Of a stretch of DNA of 64,000 nt, positions 12,183 through 24,020 are shown one piece after another. The translations under genes and the position numbers were made by a program. Within the stretch, counting starts at the first letter, position 1; each line of letters begins with the position of its first letter. A model generated the notes under the pieces. The model saw only the letters and a program-made list of their open reading frames with translations. It made no database searches and was not told the origin of the DNA. The DNA comes from Ranitomeya variabilis (Eukaryota > Chordata > Amphibia > Anura > Dendrobatidae), in assembly GCF_051348905.1 (NCBI RefSeq), contig NC_135232.1, positions 789,994,775 to 790,058,774 of the forward strand, written 5' to 3'.

Positions 12183-12505
12183 GGCGTTTTTAATGATAGC
12201 ATTTTGGTGTAGATACGTTCTTTTGATCGCCCGTTATTGCATTTTAATGCAATGTCGTGGCGACCAAAAAAACGTAAATCTGGCGTTTCGAATTTTTTTC
12301 TCATTACGCCATTTAGCGATCAGGTTAATGCTTTTTTTTAATTGATAGATCGGGCGATTCTGAACGCGGCGATACCAAATATGTGTAGGTTGGGGTTTTT
12401 TTTTATTGATTTATTTTGATTGGGGCGAAAGGGGGGTGATTTAAACTTTTATATTTTTTTTATTTTTTTCACATTTTTAAAAACTTTTTTTTTTTACTTT
12501 TGCCA

Positions 12506-12979
12506 TGCTTCTATAGCCTCCATGGGAGGCTAGAAGCAGGCACAGCCCGATCGGCTCTGCTATGCAGCAGTGATCATAAGATCGCTGCTACACAGCAGAT
12601 TTGCAGGTGTGCTGTGAGCGCCGACCACAGGGGGGCGCTCACAGCCACCGGCAATCAGTAACCATAGAGGTCTCAAGGACCTCTATGGTTACCTTCCTGA
12701 CACATCGCCGACCCCCGATCATGTGACGGGGGTCGGCGATGCGCTCATATCCGGCCGCACGGCCGGATGCGGTAGTTAAATGCCGCTGTCTGAGTTTGAC
12801 AGCGGCATTTAACTAGTTAATAGCGGCGGGTGATCGCGATTTCACCCGCCGCTATTGCGCGCACATGTCAGCTGTAAAAAACAGCTGACATGTCGCGACT
12901 TTGATGTGCGCTCACCGCCGGAGCGCACATCAAAGCGGGGGTCCCGACATGTGACGTACTATACCGTCACATGTCGGGA
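12506..12979. repeat. Chain of eleven consecutive hairpins at the right end of the transposon
   Basis: Inverted repeats follow one another almost without gaps: 12506-12538 (8+6 bp with a bulge), 12556-12599 (imperfect, about 17 of 21), 12611-12645 (12 bp), 12658-12692 (15 bp), 12703-12741 (14 bp), 12749-12768 (8 bp), 12773-12815 (18 bp), 12819-12856 (15 bp), 12863-12893 (13 bp), 12899-12935 (15 bp) and 12942-12979 (15 bp). Most are perfect with 4-11-nt loops. The last stops five bases before the end of the element. Preserved pairing suggests a structural role or a recent origin. Confidence 0.88.
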
Positions 12980-12984
12980 AGGGG

Positions 12985-12988
12985 TTAA
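12985..12988. repeat. TTAA target-site duplication, right
   Basis: The second TTAA directly follows GGGG at the right end, and the array sequence resumes with TTTGAACC as in the uninterrupted units. Confidence 0.95.
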
Positions 12989-14038
12989 TTTGAACCTTTT
13001 TAAAAGTCATTTTTGTATGTGTTTACAAGATATGCAAAACGTGGACATTCTTTGGCTAAAAAGTGGCGAAATAAGTTTAAAGATGAGAACAGAGTGATAT
13101 CAGCTGCCTTGTCCTCATAAACACTTTCTGCTTCGCTAACGAGATCACTGAAATCATGTAAGCAAGTAATTTTTGGAGAGCCGAAATTCAGTGGAAATGA
13201 GTTTTTTGTTATTAAGTTAATTTTTATGGTAAGAAATTAGTTTATAATTTTGGACAAATCATCTGAACTCTTTTCATAAAAATCTAGCGTTAACACAAAT
13301 TACCACTATAAAATCTGAAGCAGTAAACTTTGTGAAAGCCAAATTTTGTATCAGTCTGAAATCTTTTGGCCATTAATGTACAGTCCTAGATATTTTTAGA
13401 AAAACTGTAAAAGGAAAAAATGAGGAAAGGAAAAACTTCTAAAGAAAAGCATTGCTGACTTCTAAAATCAGGATATCTAGCAGGAGTACTCCAGAAAATT
13501 TCCCTGCATTTATTTGGACTAAAACAAATGTTCTCTGATAGTCTTATCATATGGCTAAAATTATTTCCTTTGTTTTGACTAATATCCTTCCCAAACCAGT
13601 GTCCCATTAGCGTACAATGAAACTGATGTTCCAAGCCATTTTTCTAGGCTTAAGTTCCTAAGGGTCAGTGGCTACTGCATTGAAGCTGTAGAAAGTAAAA
13701 AAGATCAGAGCTTGAGAGTCAGAAACCAGCAAAGTCAACCCCTTTTGTGGTCTTGCATACATTACTGTGCCACATTTTACCAACAGGGAACTCTATTAGT
13801 AATTTATAATGAACTCCTGGCATGTAAGACTAAAAAAGTGCATGTAATGAGTTTTAGTATGAAATAGATCTTTCCCTTTTACATTATATGCATTTTCTTT
13901 CTGATCAGTTTTACCTTTACAAATAAGAAAACAAAAGCAAAGTTCCATAGAGAAAAGAAATCTTTCTGTTATCCAGTCATCAGGAAAATGTTGAGTATCT
14001 AGATTTGACAAAACACCTACTTCAAGTAAGAGACTTGT
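12989..14038. repeat. Spacer remainder after the transposon
   Basis: This is ordinary unit spacer with a few private changes not seen in neighbours: GTGGCG at 13063 where others have GTGTCG, CATAAAAATC at 13276, and ATCAGAGC near 13705. No gene is seen. Confidence 0.85.
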
Positions 14039-14125
14039 GGCTCTGTGGCGCAATGGATAGCGCATTGGGACTTCTAGGGAACTGATGTGATTCAAAGTTT
14101 GTGGGTTCGAGTCCCACCAGAGTCA
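14039..14125 (+). tRNA. tRNA-Arg-TCT: tRNA-Arg(UCU)-like copy 10, extra G, probable pseudogene
   Basis: Anticodon at 14073-14075, intron at 14077-14089. Extra G and T46 are present, with intact promoter boxes and A73; it matches copy 4. Confidence 0.8.
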
Positions 14126-15451
14126 TATTTTAAAGTTTGTGTGACATTCATACTTTGTCTCAGTTGTTGGAAATATGAAAAAGGAAAAAAAATGTATCAG
14201 ATCTGCACTTCATATTAACATTTAGAGAAAATTAGAAGCCGTATTTAGGTTTGAACTTGTCAAAGAACGTAGAAGGAGCAGATACTAAAGGCTCATTGAC
14301 ACAAACAATAGCATATAGGGCACAATAAATTATTGCATATTGTTTGTCTAGTGATTGGTGTTCTGTTTCCTGTTTTCAGTAGTCCCAAGTTCTTTTTTTA
14401 ATTTGAACCTTTTTAAAAGTCATTTTTGTATGTGTTTACAAGATATGCAAAACGTGGACATTCTTTGGCTAAAAAGTGTCGAAATAAGTTTAAAGATGAG
14501 AACAGAGTGATATCAGCTGCCTTGTCCTCATAAACACTTTCTGCTTCGCTAACGAGATCACTGAAATCATGTAAGCAAGTAATTTTTGGAGAGCCGAAAT
14601 TCAGTGGAAATGAGTTTTTTGTTATTAAGTTAATTTTTATGGTAAGAAATTAGTTTATAATTTTGGACAAATCATCTGAACTCTTTTCATAATAATCTAG
14701 CGTTAACACAAATTACCACTATAAAATCTGAAGCAGTAAACTTTGTGAAAGCCAAATTTTGTATCAGTCTGAAATCTTTTGGCCATTAATGTACAGTCCT
14801 AGATATTTTTAGAAAAACTGTAAAAGGAAAAAATGAGGAAAGGAAAAACTTCTAAAGAAAAGCATTGCTGACTTCTAAAATCAGGATATCTAGCAGGAGT
14901 ACTCCAGAAAATTTCCCTGCATTTATTTGGACTAAAACAAATGTTCTCTGATAGTCTTATCATATGGCTAAAATTATTTCCTTTGTTTTGACTAATATCC
15001 TTCCCAAACCAGTGTCCCATTAGCGTACAATGAAACTGATGTTCCAAGCCATTTTTCTAGGCTTAAGTTCCTAAGGGTCAGTGGCTACTGCATTGAAGCT
15101 GTAGAAAGTAAAAAAGATCAAAGCTTGAGAGTCAGAAACCAGCAAAGTCAACCCCTTTTGTGGTCTTGCATACATTACTGTGCCACATTTTACCAACAGG
15201 GAACTCTATTAGTAATTTATAATGAACTCCTGGCATGTAAGACTAAAAAAGTGCATGTAATGAGTTTTAGTATGAAATAGATCTTTCCCTTTTACATTAT
15301 ATGCATTTTCTTTCTGATCAGTTTTACCTTTACAAATAAGAAAACAAAAGCAAAGTTCCATAGAGAAAAGAAATCTTTCTGTTATCCAGTCATCAGGAAA
15401 ATGTTGAGTATCTAGATTTGACAAAACACCTACTTCAAGTAAGAGACTTGT

Positions 15452-15538
15452 GGCTCTGTGGCGCAATGGATAGCGCATTGGGACTTCTAGGGAACTGATG
15501 TGATTCAAAGTTTGTGGGTTCGAGTCCCACCAGAGTCA
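15452..15538 (+). tRNA. tRNA-Arg-TCT: tRNA-Arg(UCU)-like copy 11, extra G, probable pseudogene
   Basis: Anticodon at 15486-15488, intron at 15490-15502. It is the same tRNA type as copies 4 and 10. Confidence 0.8.
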
Positions 15539-16864
15539 TATTTTAAAGTTTGTGTGACATTCATACTTTGTCTCAGTTGTTGGAAATATGAAAAAGGAAA
15601 AAAAATGTATCAGATCTGCACTTCATATTAACATTTAGAGAAAATTAGAAGCCGTATTTAGGTTTGAACTTGTCAAAGAACGTAGAAGGAGCAGATACTA
15701 AAGGCTCATTGACACAAACAATAGCATATAGGGCACAATAAATTATTGCATATTGTTTGTCTAGTGATTGGTGTTCTGTTTCCTGTTTTCAGTAGTCCCA
15801 AGTTCTTTTTTTAATTTGAACCTTTTTAAAAGTCATTTTTGTATGTGTTTACAAGATATGCAAAACGTGGACATTCTTTGGCTAAAAAGTGTCGAAATAA
15901 GTTTAAAGATGAGAACAGAGTGATATCAGCTGCCTTGTCCTCATAAACACTTTCTGCTTCGCTAACGAGATCACTGAAATCATGTAAGCAAGTAATTTTT
16001 GGAGAGCCGAAATTCAGTGGAAATGAGTTTTTTGTTATTAAGTTAATTTTTATGGTAAGAAATTAGTTTATAATTTTGGACAAATCATCTGAACTCTTTT
16101 CATAATAATCTAGCGTTAACACAAATTACCACTATAAAATCTGAAGCAGTAAACTTTGTGAAAGCCAAATTTTGTATCAGTCTGAAATCTTTTGGCCATT
16201 AATGTACAGTCCTAGATATTTTTAGAAAAACTGTAAAAGGAAAAAATGAGGAAAGGAAAAACTTCTAAAGAAAAGCATTGCTGACTTCTAAAATCAGGAT
16301 ATCTAGCAGGAGTACTCCAGAAAATTTCCCTGCATTTATTTGGACTAAAACAAATGTTCTCTGATAGTCTTATCATATGGCTAAAATTATTTCCTTTGTT
16401 TTGACTAATATCCTTCCCAAACCAGTGTCCCATTAGCGTACAATGAAACTGATGTTCCAAGCCATTTTTCTAGGCTTAAGTTCCTAAGGGTCAGTGGCTA
16501 CTGCATTGAAGCTGTAGAAAGTAAAAAAGATCAAAGCTTGAGAGTCAGAAACCAGCAAAGTCAACCCCTTTTGTGGTCTTGCATACATTACTGTGCCACA
16601 TTTTACCAACAGGGAACTCTATTAGTAATTTATAATGAACTCCTGGCATGTAAGACTAAAAAAGTGCATGTAATGAGTTTTAGTATGAAATAGATCTTTC
16701 CCTTTTACATTATATGCATTTTCTTTCTGATCAGTTTTACCTTTACAAATAAGAAAACAAAAGCAAAGTTCCATAGACAAAAGAAATCTTTCTGTTATCC
16801 AGTCATCAGGAAAATGTTGAGTATCTAGATTTGACAAAACACCTACTTCAAGTAAGAGACTTGT

Positions 16865-16951
16865 GGCTCTGTTGCGCAATGGATAGCGCATTGGGACTTC
16901 TAGGGAACTGATGTGATTCAAAGTTTGTGGGTTCGAGTCCCACCAGAGTCA
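16865..16951 (+). tRNA. tRNA-Arg-TCT: tRNA-Arg(UCU)-like copy 12, extra G and G9T, probable pseudogene
   Basis: Anticodon at 16899-16901, intron at 16903-16915. It has extra G, T46 and the A-box change G9T. Upstream it has ATAGACAAAAG (others ATAGAGAAAAG), shared only with copy 14. Confidence 0.75.
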
Positions 16952-18277
16952 TATTTTAAAGTTTGTGTGACATTCATACTTTGTCTCAGTTGTTGGAAAT
17001 ATGAAAAAGGAAAAAAAATGTATCAGATCTGCACTTCATATTAACATTTAGAGAAAATTAGAAGCCGTATTTAGGTTTGAACTTGTCAAAGAACGTAGAA
17101 GGAGCAGATACTAAAGGCTCATTGACACAAACAATAGCATATAGGGCACAATAAATTATTGCATATTGTTTGTCTAGTGATTGGTGTTCTGTTTCCTGTT
17201 TTCAGTAGTCCCAAGTTCTTTTTTTAATTTGAACCTTTTTAAAAGTCATTTTTGTATGTGTTTACAAGATATGCAAAACGTGGACATTCTTTGGCTAAAA
17301 AGTGTCGAAATAAGTTTAAAGATGAGAACAGAGTGATATCAGCTGCCTTGTCCTCATAAACACTTTCTGCTTCGCTAACGAGATCACTGAAATCATGTAA
17401 GCAAGTAATTTTTGGAGAGCCGAAATTCAGTGGAAATGAGTTTTTTGTTATTAAGTTAATTTTTATGGTAAGAAATTAGTTTATAATTTTGGACAAATCA
17501 TCTGAACTCTTTTCATAATAATCTAGCGTTAACACAAATTACCACTATAAAATCTGAAGCAGTAAACTTTGTGAAAGCCAAATTTTGTATCAGTCTGAAA
17601 TCTTTTGGCCATTAATGTACAGTCCTAGATATTTTTAGAAAAACTGTAAAAGGAAAAAATGAGGAAAGGAAAAACTTCTAAAGAAAAGCATTGCTGACTT
17701 CTAAAATCAGGATATCTAGCAGGAGTACTCCAGAAAATTTCCCTGCATTTATTTGGACTAAAACAAATGTTCTCTGATAGTCTTATCATATGGCTAAAAT
17801 TATTTCCTTTGTTTTGACTAATATCCTTCCCAAACCAGTGTCCCATTAGCGTACAATGAAACTGATGTTCCAAGCCATTTTTCTAGGCTTAAGTTCCTAA
17901 GGGTCAGTGGCTACTGTATTGAAGCTGTAGAAAGTAAAAAAGATCAAACCTTGAGAGTCAGAAACCAGCAAAATCAACCCCTTTTGTGGTCTTGCATACA
18001 TTACTGTGCCACATTTTACCAACAGGGAACTCTGTTAGTAATTTATAATGAACTCCTGGCATGTAAGACTAAAAAAGTGCATGTAATGAGTTTTAGTATG
18101 AAATAGATCTTTCCCTTTTACATTATATGCATTTTCTTTCTGATCAGTTTTACCTTTACAAATAAGAAAACAAAAGCAAAGTTCCATAGAGAAAAGAAAT
18201 CTTTCTGTTATCCAGTCATCAGGAAAATGTTGAGTATCTAGATTTGACAAAACACCTACTTCAAGTAAGAGACTTGT

Positions 18278-18363
18278 GGCTCTGTGGCGCAATGGATAGC
18301 GCATTGGACTTCTAGGGAACTGATGTGATTCAAAGTTTGTGGGTTCGAGTACCACCAGAGTCA
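18278..18363 (+). tRNA. tRNA-Arg-TCT: tRNA-Arg(UCU) copy 13, C61A, weakened or pseudogene
   Basis: Anticodon at 18311-18313, intron at 18315-18327. The anticodon arm is normal (no extra G). C61 is A, which breaks the G53-C61 pair of the T arm and an invariant B-box base. Base 46 is T and 73 is A. Poor TFIIIC binding is expected. The spacer before it carries ACTGTATTG and ATCAAACC. Confidence 0.78.
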
Positions 18364-19689
18364 TATTTTAAAGTTTGTGTGACATTCACACTTTGTCTCA
18401 GTTGTTGGAAATATGAAAAAGGAAAAAAAATGTATCAGATCTGCGCTTCATATTAACATTTAGAGAAAATTAGAAGCCGTATTTAGGTTTGAACTTGTCA
18501 AAGAACGTAGAAGGAGCAGATACTAAAGGCTCATTGACACAAACAATAGCATATAGGGCACAATAAATTATTGCATATTGTTTGTCTAGTGATTGGTGTT
18601 CTGTTTCCTGTTTTCAGTAGTCCCAAGTTCTTTTTTTAATTTGAACCTTTTTAAAAGTCATTTTTGTATGTGTTTACAAGATATGCAAAACGTGGACATT
18701 CTTTGGCTAAAAAGTGTCGAAATAAGTTTAAAGATGAGAACAGAGTGATATCAGCTGCCTTGTCCTCATAAACACTTTCTGCTTCGCTAACGAGATCACT
18801 GAAATCATGTAAGCAAGTAATTTTTGGAGAGCCGAAATTCAGTGGAAATGAGTTTTTTGTTATTAAGTTAATTTTTATGGTAAGAAATTAGTTTATAATT
18901 TTGGACAAATCATCTGAACTCTTTTCATAATAATCTAGCGTTAACACAAATTACCACTATAAAATCTGAAGCAGTAAACTTTGTGAAAGCCAAATTTTGT
19001 ATCAGTCTGAAATCTTTTGGCCATTAATGTACAGTCCTAGATATTTTTAGAAAAACTGTAAAAGGAAAAAATGAGGAAAGGAAAAACTTCTAAAGAAAAG
19101 CATTGCTGACTTCTAAAATCAGGATATCTAGCAGGAGTACTCCAGAAAATTTCCCTGCATTTATTTGGACTAAAACAAATGTTCTCTGATAGTCTTATCA
19201 TATGGCTAAAATTATTTCCTTTGTTTTGACTAATATCCTTCCCAAACCAGTGTCCCATTAGCGTACAATGAAACTGATGTTCCAAGCCATTTTTCTAGGC
19301 TTAAGTTCCTAAGGGTCAGTGGCTACTGCATTGAAGCTGTAGAAAGTAAAAAAGATCAAAGCTTGAGAGTCAGAAACCAGCAAAGTCAACCCCTTTTGTG
19401 GTCTTGCATACATTACTGTGCCACATTTTACCAACAGGGAACTCTATTAGTAATTTATAATGAACTCCTGGCATGTAAGACTAAAAAAGTGCATGTAATG
19501 AGTTTTAGTATGAAATAGATCTTTCCCTTTTACATTATATGCATTTTCTTTCTGATCAGTTTTACCTTTACAAATAAGAAAACAAAAGCAAAGTTCCATA
19601 GACAAAAGAAATCTTTCTGTTATCCAGTCATCAGGAAAATGTTGAGTATCTAGATTTGACAAAACACCTACTTCAAGTAAGAGACTTGT

Positions 19690-19776
19690 GGCTCTGTTGC
19701 GCAATGGATAGCGCATTGGGACTTCTAGGGAACTGATGTGATTCAAAGTTTGTGGGTTCGAGTCCCACCAGAGTCA
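19690..19776 (+). tRNA. tRNA-Arg-TCT: tRNA-Arg(UCU)-like copy 14, extra G and G9T, probable pseudogene
   Basis: Anticodon at 19724-19726, intron at 19728-19740. It carries the same changes and upstream marker as copy 12, two units back. Confidence 0.75.
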
Positions 19777-21102
19777 TATTTTAAAGTTTGTGTGACATTC
19801 ATACTTTGTCTCAGTTGTTGGAAATATGAAAAAGGAAAAAAAATGTATCAGATCTGCACTTCATATTAACATTTAGAGAAAATTAGAAGCCGTATTTAGG
19901 TTTGAACTTGTCAAAGAACGTAGAAGGAGCAGATACTAAAGGCTCATTGACACAAACAATAGCATATAGGGCACAATAAATTATTGCATATTGTTTGTCT
20001 AGTGATTGGTGTTCTGTTTCCTGTTTTCAGTAGTCCCAAGTTCTTTTTTTAATTTGAACCTTTTTAAAAGTCATTTTTGTATGTGTTTACAAGATATGCA
20101 AAACGTGGACATTCTTTGGCTAAAAAGTGTCGAAATAAGTTTAAAGATGAGAACAGAGTGATATCAGCTGCCTTGTCCTCATAAACACTTTCTGCTTCGC
20201 TAACGAGATCACTGAAATCATGTAAGCAAGTAATTTTTGGAGAGCCGAAATTCAGTGGAAATGAGTTTTTTGTTATTAAGTTAATTTTTATGGTAAGAAA
20301 TTAGTTTATAATTTTGGACAAATCATCTGAACTCTTTTCATAATAATCTAGCGTTAACACAAATTACCACTATAAAATCTGAAGCAGTAAACTTTGTGAA
20401 AGCCAAATTTTGTATCAGTCTGAAATCTTTTGGCCATTAATGTACAGTCCTAGATATTTTTAGAAAAACTGTAAAAGGAAAAAATGAGGAAAGGAAAAAC
20501 TTCTAAAGAAAAGCATTGCTGACTTCTAAAATCAGGATATCTAGCAGGAGTACTCCAGAAAATTTCCCTGCATTTATTTGGACTAAAACAAATGTTCTCT
20601 GATAGTCTTATCATATGGCTAAAATTATTTCCTTTGTTTTGACTAATATCCTTCCCAAACCAGTGTCCCATTAGCGTACAATGAAACTGATGTTCCAAGC
20701 CATTTTTCTAGGCTTAAGTTCCTAAGGGTCAGTGGCTACTGTATTGAAGCTGTAGAAAGTAAAAAAGATCAAACCTTGAGAGTCAGAAACCAGCAAAATC
20801 AACCCCTTTTGTGGTCTTGCATACATTACTGTGCCACATTTTACCAACAGGGAACTCTGTTAGTAATTTATAATGAACTCCTGGCATGTAAGACTAAAAA
20901 AGTGCATGTAATGAGTTTTAGTATGAAATAGATCTTTCCCTTTTACATTATATGCATTTTCTTTCTGATCAGTTTTACCTTTACAAATAAGAAAACAAAA
21001 GCAAAGTTCCATAGAGAAAAGAAATCTTTCTGTTATCCAGTCATCAGGAAAATGTTGAGTATCTAGATTTGACAAAACACCTACTTCAAGTAAGAGACTT
21101 GT

Positions 21103-21188
21103 GGCTCTGTGGCGCAATGGATAGCGCATTGGACTTCTAGGGAACTGATGTGATTCAAAGTTTGTGGGTTCGAGTACCACCAGAGTCA
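21103..21188 (+). tRNA. tRNA-Arg-TCT: tRNA-Arg(UCU) copy 15, C61A, weakened or pseudogene
   Basis: Anticodon at 21136-21138, intron at 21140-21152. It has C61A and T46 as copy 13, with A73. Its downstream spacer is the first in the window with the TTTATAAAGG form, which makes the unit 1416 bp. Confidence 0.78.
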
Positions 21189-22518
21189 TATTTTAAAGTT
21201 TGTGTGACATTCACACTTTGTCTCAGTTGTTGGAAATATGAAAAAGGAAAAAAAATGTATCAGATCTGCGCTTCATATTAACATTTAGAGAAAATTAGAA
21301 GCCGTATTTAGGTTTGAACTTGTCAAAGAACGTAGAAGGAGCAGATACTTTATAAAGGCTCATTGACACAAACAATAGCATATAGGGCACAATAAATTAT
21401 TGCATATTGTTTGTCTAGTGATTGGTGTTCTGTTTCCTGTTTTCAGTAGTCCCAAGTTCTTTTTTTAATTTGAACCTTTTTAAAAGTCATTTTTGTATGT
21501 GTTTACAAGATATGCAAAACGTGGACATTCTTTGGCTAAAAAGTGTCGAAATAAGTTTAAAGATGAGAACAGAGTAATATCAGCTGCCTTGTCCTCATAA
21601 ACACTTTCTGCTTCGCTAACGAGATCACTGAAATCATGTAAGCAAGTAATTTTTGGAGAGCCGAAATTCAGTGGAAATGAGTTTTTTGTTATTAAGTTAA
21701 TTTTTATGGTAAGAAATTAGTTTATAATTTTGGACAAATCATCTGATCTCTTTTCATAATAATCTAGCGTTAACACAAATTACCACTATAAAATCTGAAG
21801 CAGTAAACTTTGTGAAAGCCAAATTTTGTATCAGTCTGAAATCTTTTGGCCATTAATGTACAGTCCTAGATATTTTTAGAAAAACTGTAAAAGGAAAAAA
21901 TGAGGAAAGGAAAAACTTCTAAAGAAAAGCATAGCTGACTTCTAAAATCAGGATATCTAGCAGGAGCACTCCAGAAAATTTCCCTGCATTCATTTGGACT
22001 AAAACAAATGTTTTCTGATAGTCTTATCATATGGCTAAAATTATTTCCTTTGTTTTGACTAATATCCTTCCCAAACCAGTGTCCCATTAGCGTACAACGA
22101 AACTGATGTTCCAAGCCATTTTTCTAGGCTTAAGTTCCTAAGGGTCAGTGGCTACTGCATTGAAGCTGTAGAAAGTAAAAAAAATCAAAGCTTGAGAGTC
22201 AGAAACCAGCAAAATCAACCCCTTTTGTGGTCTTGCATACATTACTGTGCCACATTTTACCAACAGGGAACTCTGTTAGTAATTTATAATGAACTCCTGG
22301 CATGTAAGACTAAAAAAGTGCATGTAATGAGTTTTAGTATGAAATAGATCTTTCCCTTTTACATTATATGCATTTTCTTTCTGATCAGTTTTACCTTTAG
22401 AAATAAGAAAACAAAAGCAAAGTTCCATAGAGAAAAGAAATCTTTCTGTTATCCAGTCATCAGGAAAATGTTGAGTATCTAGATTTGACAAAACACCTAC
22501 TTCAAGTAAGAGACTTGT

Positions 22519-22604
22519 GGCTCTGTGGTGCAATGGATAGCGCATTGGACTTCTAGGGAACTGATGTGATTCAAAGGTTGTGGGTTCGAGTCCCACCAGA
22601 GTCG
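22519..22604 (+). tRNA. tRNA-Arg-TCT: tRNA-Arg(UCU), copy 16
   Basis: Anticodon at 22552-22554, intron at 22556-22568. C11 is T, giving a U11-G24 wobble in the D stem that still fits the A box. It is the first copy with G73, the base found in the human family. It comes with the linked downstream marker GTCTTAG. Confidence 0.92.
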
Positions 22605-23934
22605 TATTTTAAAGTTTGTGTGACATTCATACTTTGTCTTAGTTGTTGGAAATATGAAAAAGGAAAAAAAATGTATCAGATCTGCGCTTCATATTAACAT
22701 TTAGAGAAAATTAGAAGCCGTATTTAGGTTTGAACTTGTCAAAGAACGTAGAAGGAGCAGATACTTTATAAAGGCTCATTGACACAAACAATAGCATATA
22801 GGGCACAATAAATTATTGCATATTGTTTGTCTAGTGATTGGTGTTCTGTTTCCTGTTTTCAGTAGTCCCAAGTTGTTTTTTTAATTTGAACCTTTTTAAA
22901 AGTCATTTTTGTATGTGTTTACAAGATATGCAAAACGTGGACATTCTTTGGCTAAAAAGTGTCGAAATAAGTTTAAAGATGAGAACAGAGTGATATCAGC
23001 TGCCTTGTCCTCATAAACACTTTCTGCTTCGCTAACGAGATCACTGAAATCATGTAAGCAGGTAATTTTTGGAGAGCCGAAATTCAGTGGAAATGAGTTT
23101 TTTGTTATTAAGTTAATTTTTATGGTAAGAAATTAGTTTATAATTTTGGACAAATCATCTGATCTCTTTTCATAATAATCTAGCGTTAACACAAATTACC
23201 ACTATAAAATCTGAAGCAGTAAACTTTGTGAAAGCCAAATTTTGTATCAGTCTGAAATCTTTTGGCCATTAATGTACAGTCCTAGATATTTTTAGAAAAA
23301 CTGTAAAAGGAAAAAATGAGGAAAGGAAAAACTTCTAAAGAAAAGCATTGCTGACTTCTAAAATCAGGATATCTAGCAGGAGTACTCCAGAAAATTTCCC
23401 TGCATTTATTTGGACTAAAACAAATGTTCTCTGATAGTCTTATCATATGGCTAAAATTATTTCCTTTGTTTTGACTAATATCCTTCCCAAACCAGTGTCC
23501 CATTAGCGTACAATGAAACTGATGTTCCAAGCCATTTTTCTAGGCTTAAGTTCCTAAGGGTCAGTGGCTACTGTATTGAAGCTGTAGAAAGTAAAAAAGA
23601 TCAAACCTTGAGAGTCAGAAACCAGCAAAATCAACCCCTTTTGTGGTCTTGCATACATTACTGTGCCACATTTTACCAACAGGGAACTCTGTTAGTAATT
23701 TATAATGAACTCCTGGCATGTAAGACTAAAAAAGTGCATGTAATGAGTTTTAGTATGAAATAGATCTTTCCCTTTTACATTATATGCATTTTCTTTCTGA
23801 TCAGTTTTACCTTTACAAATAAGAAAACAAAAGCAAAGTTCCATAGAGAAAAGAAATCTTTCTGTTATCCAGTCATCAGGAAAATGTTGAGTATCTAGAT
23901 TTGACAAAACACCTACTTCAAGTAAGAGACTTGT

Positions 23935-24020
23935 GGCTCTGTGGCGCAATGGATAGCGCATTGGACTTCTAGGGAACTGATGTGATTCAAAGTTTGTGGG
24001 TTCGAGTACCACCAGAGTCA
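23935..24020 (+). tRNA. tRNA-Arg-TCT: tRNA-Arg(UCU) copy 17, C61A, weakened or pseudogene
   Basis: Anticodon at 23968-23970, intron at 23972-23984. It has the B-box and T-arm change C61A plus T46, as in copies 13 and 15. A73. Confidence 0.78.

Larger units (their letters stand above)
11701..12984. mobile_element. piggyBac-like non-autonomous DNA transposon (MITE-like)
   Basis: A 1284-bp block is absent from the other 44 units and lies exactly between two TTAA copies, the target preference and duplication of the piggyBac superfamily. Its ends are short imperfect inverted repeats, CCCCTTCAC on the left and the complement of CCCCTTCCC on the right. It encodes no transposase: the few 60-97-codon frames inside look random. 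The left half is T-rich with an internal duplicated motif. The right end, from about 12506, is a chain of hairpins and much more GC-rich than the array. From memory, the text around GAGGGCTTATTTTTTGCG belongs to a family abundant in frogs. A library search would settle the name. Confidence 0.88.
16865..22518 (+). repeat. Two-unit higher-order repeat, loci 12-15
   Basis: Loci 12 and 14 share G9T, the extra G and ATAGACAAAAG, while loci 13 and 15 share C61A without the extra G. The pattern repeats every 2825 bp. It overlaps the next higher-order block at locus 15, so at least two duplication events are superimposed. Confidence 0.85.

Noticed and set aside
11654-12345. Short frames of 60-97 codons inside the transposon
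   Set aside because: They show low-complexity, T-rich or A-rich coding, no transposase motifs, overlap one another on both strands and start outside or at random points of the element.
12855-13097. 80-codon + frame at the right end of the transposon
   Set aside because: It reads through hairpin stems and across the right TTAA into ordinary spacer, so it is a chance frame.
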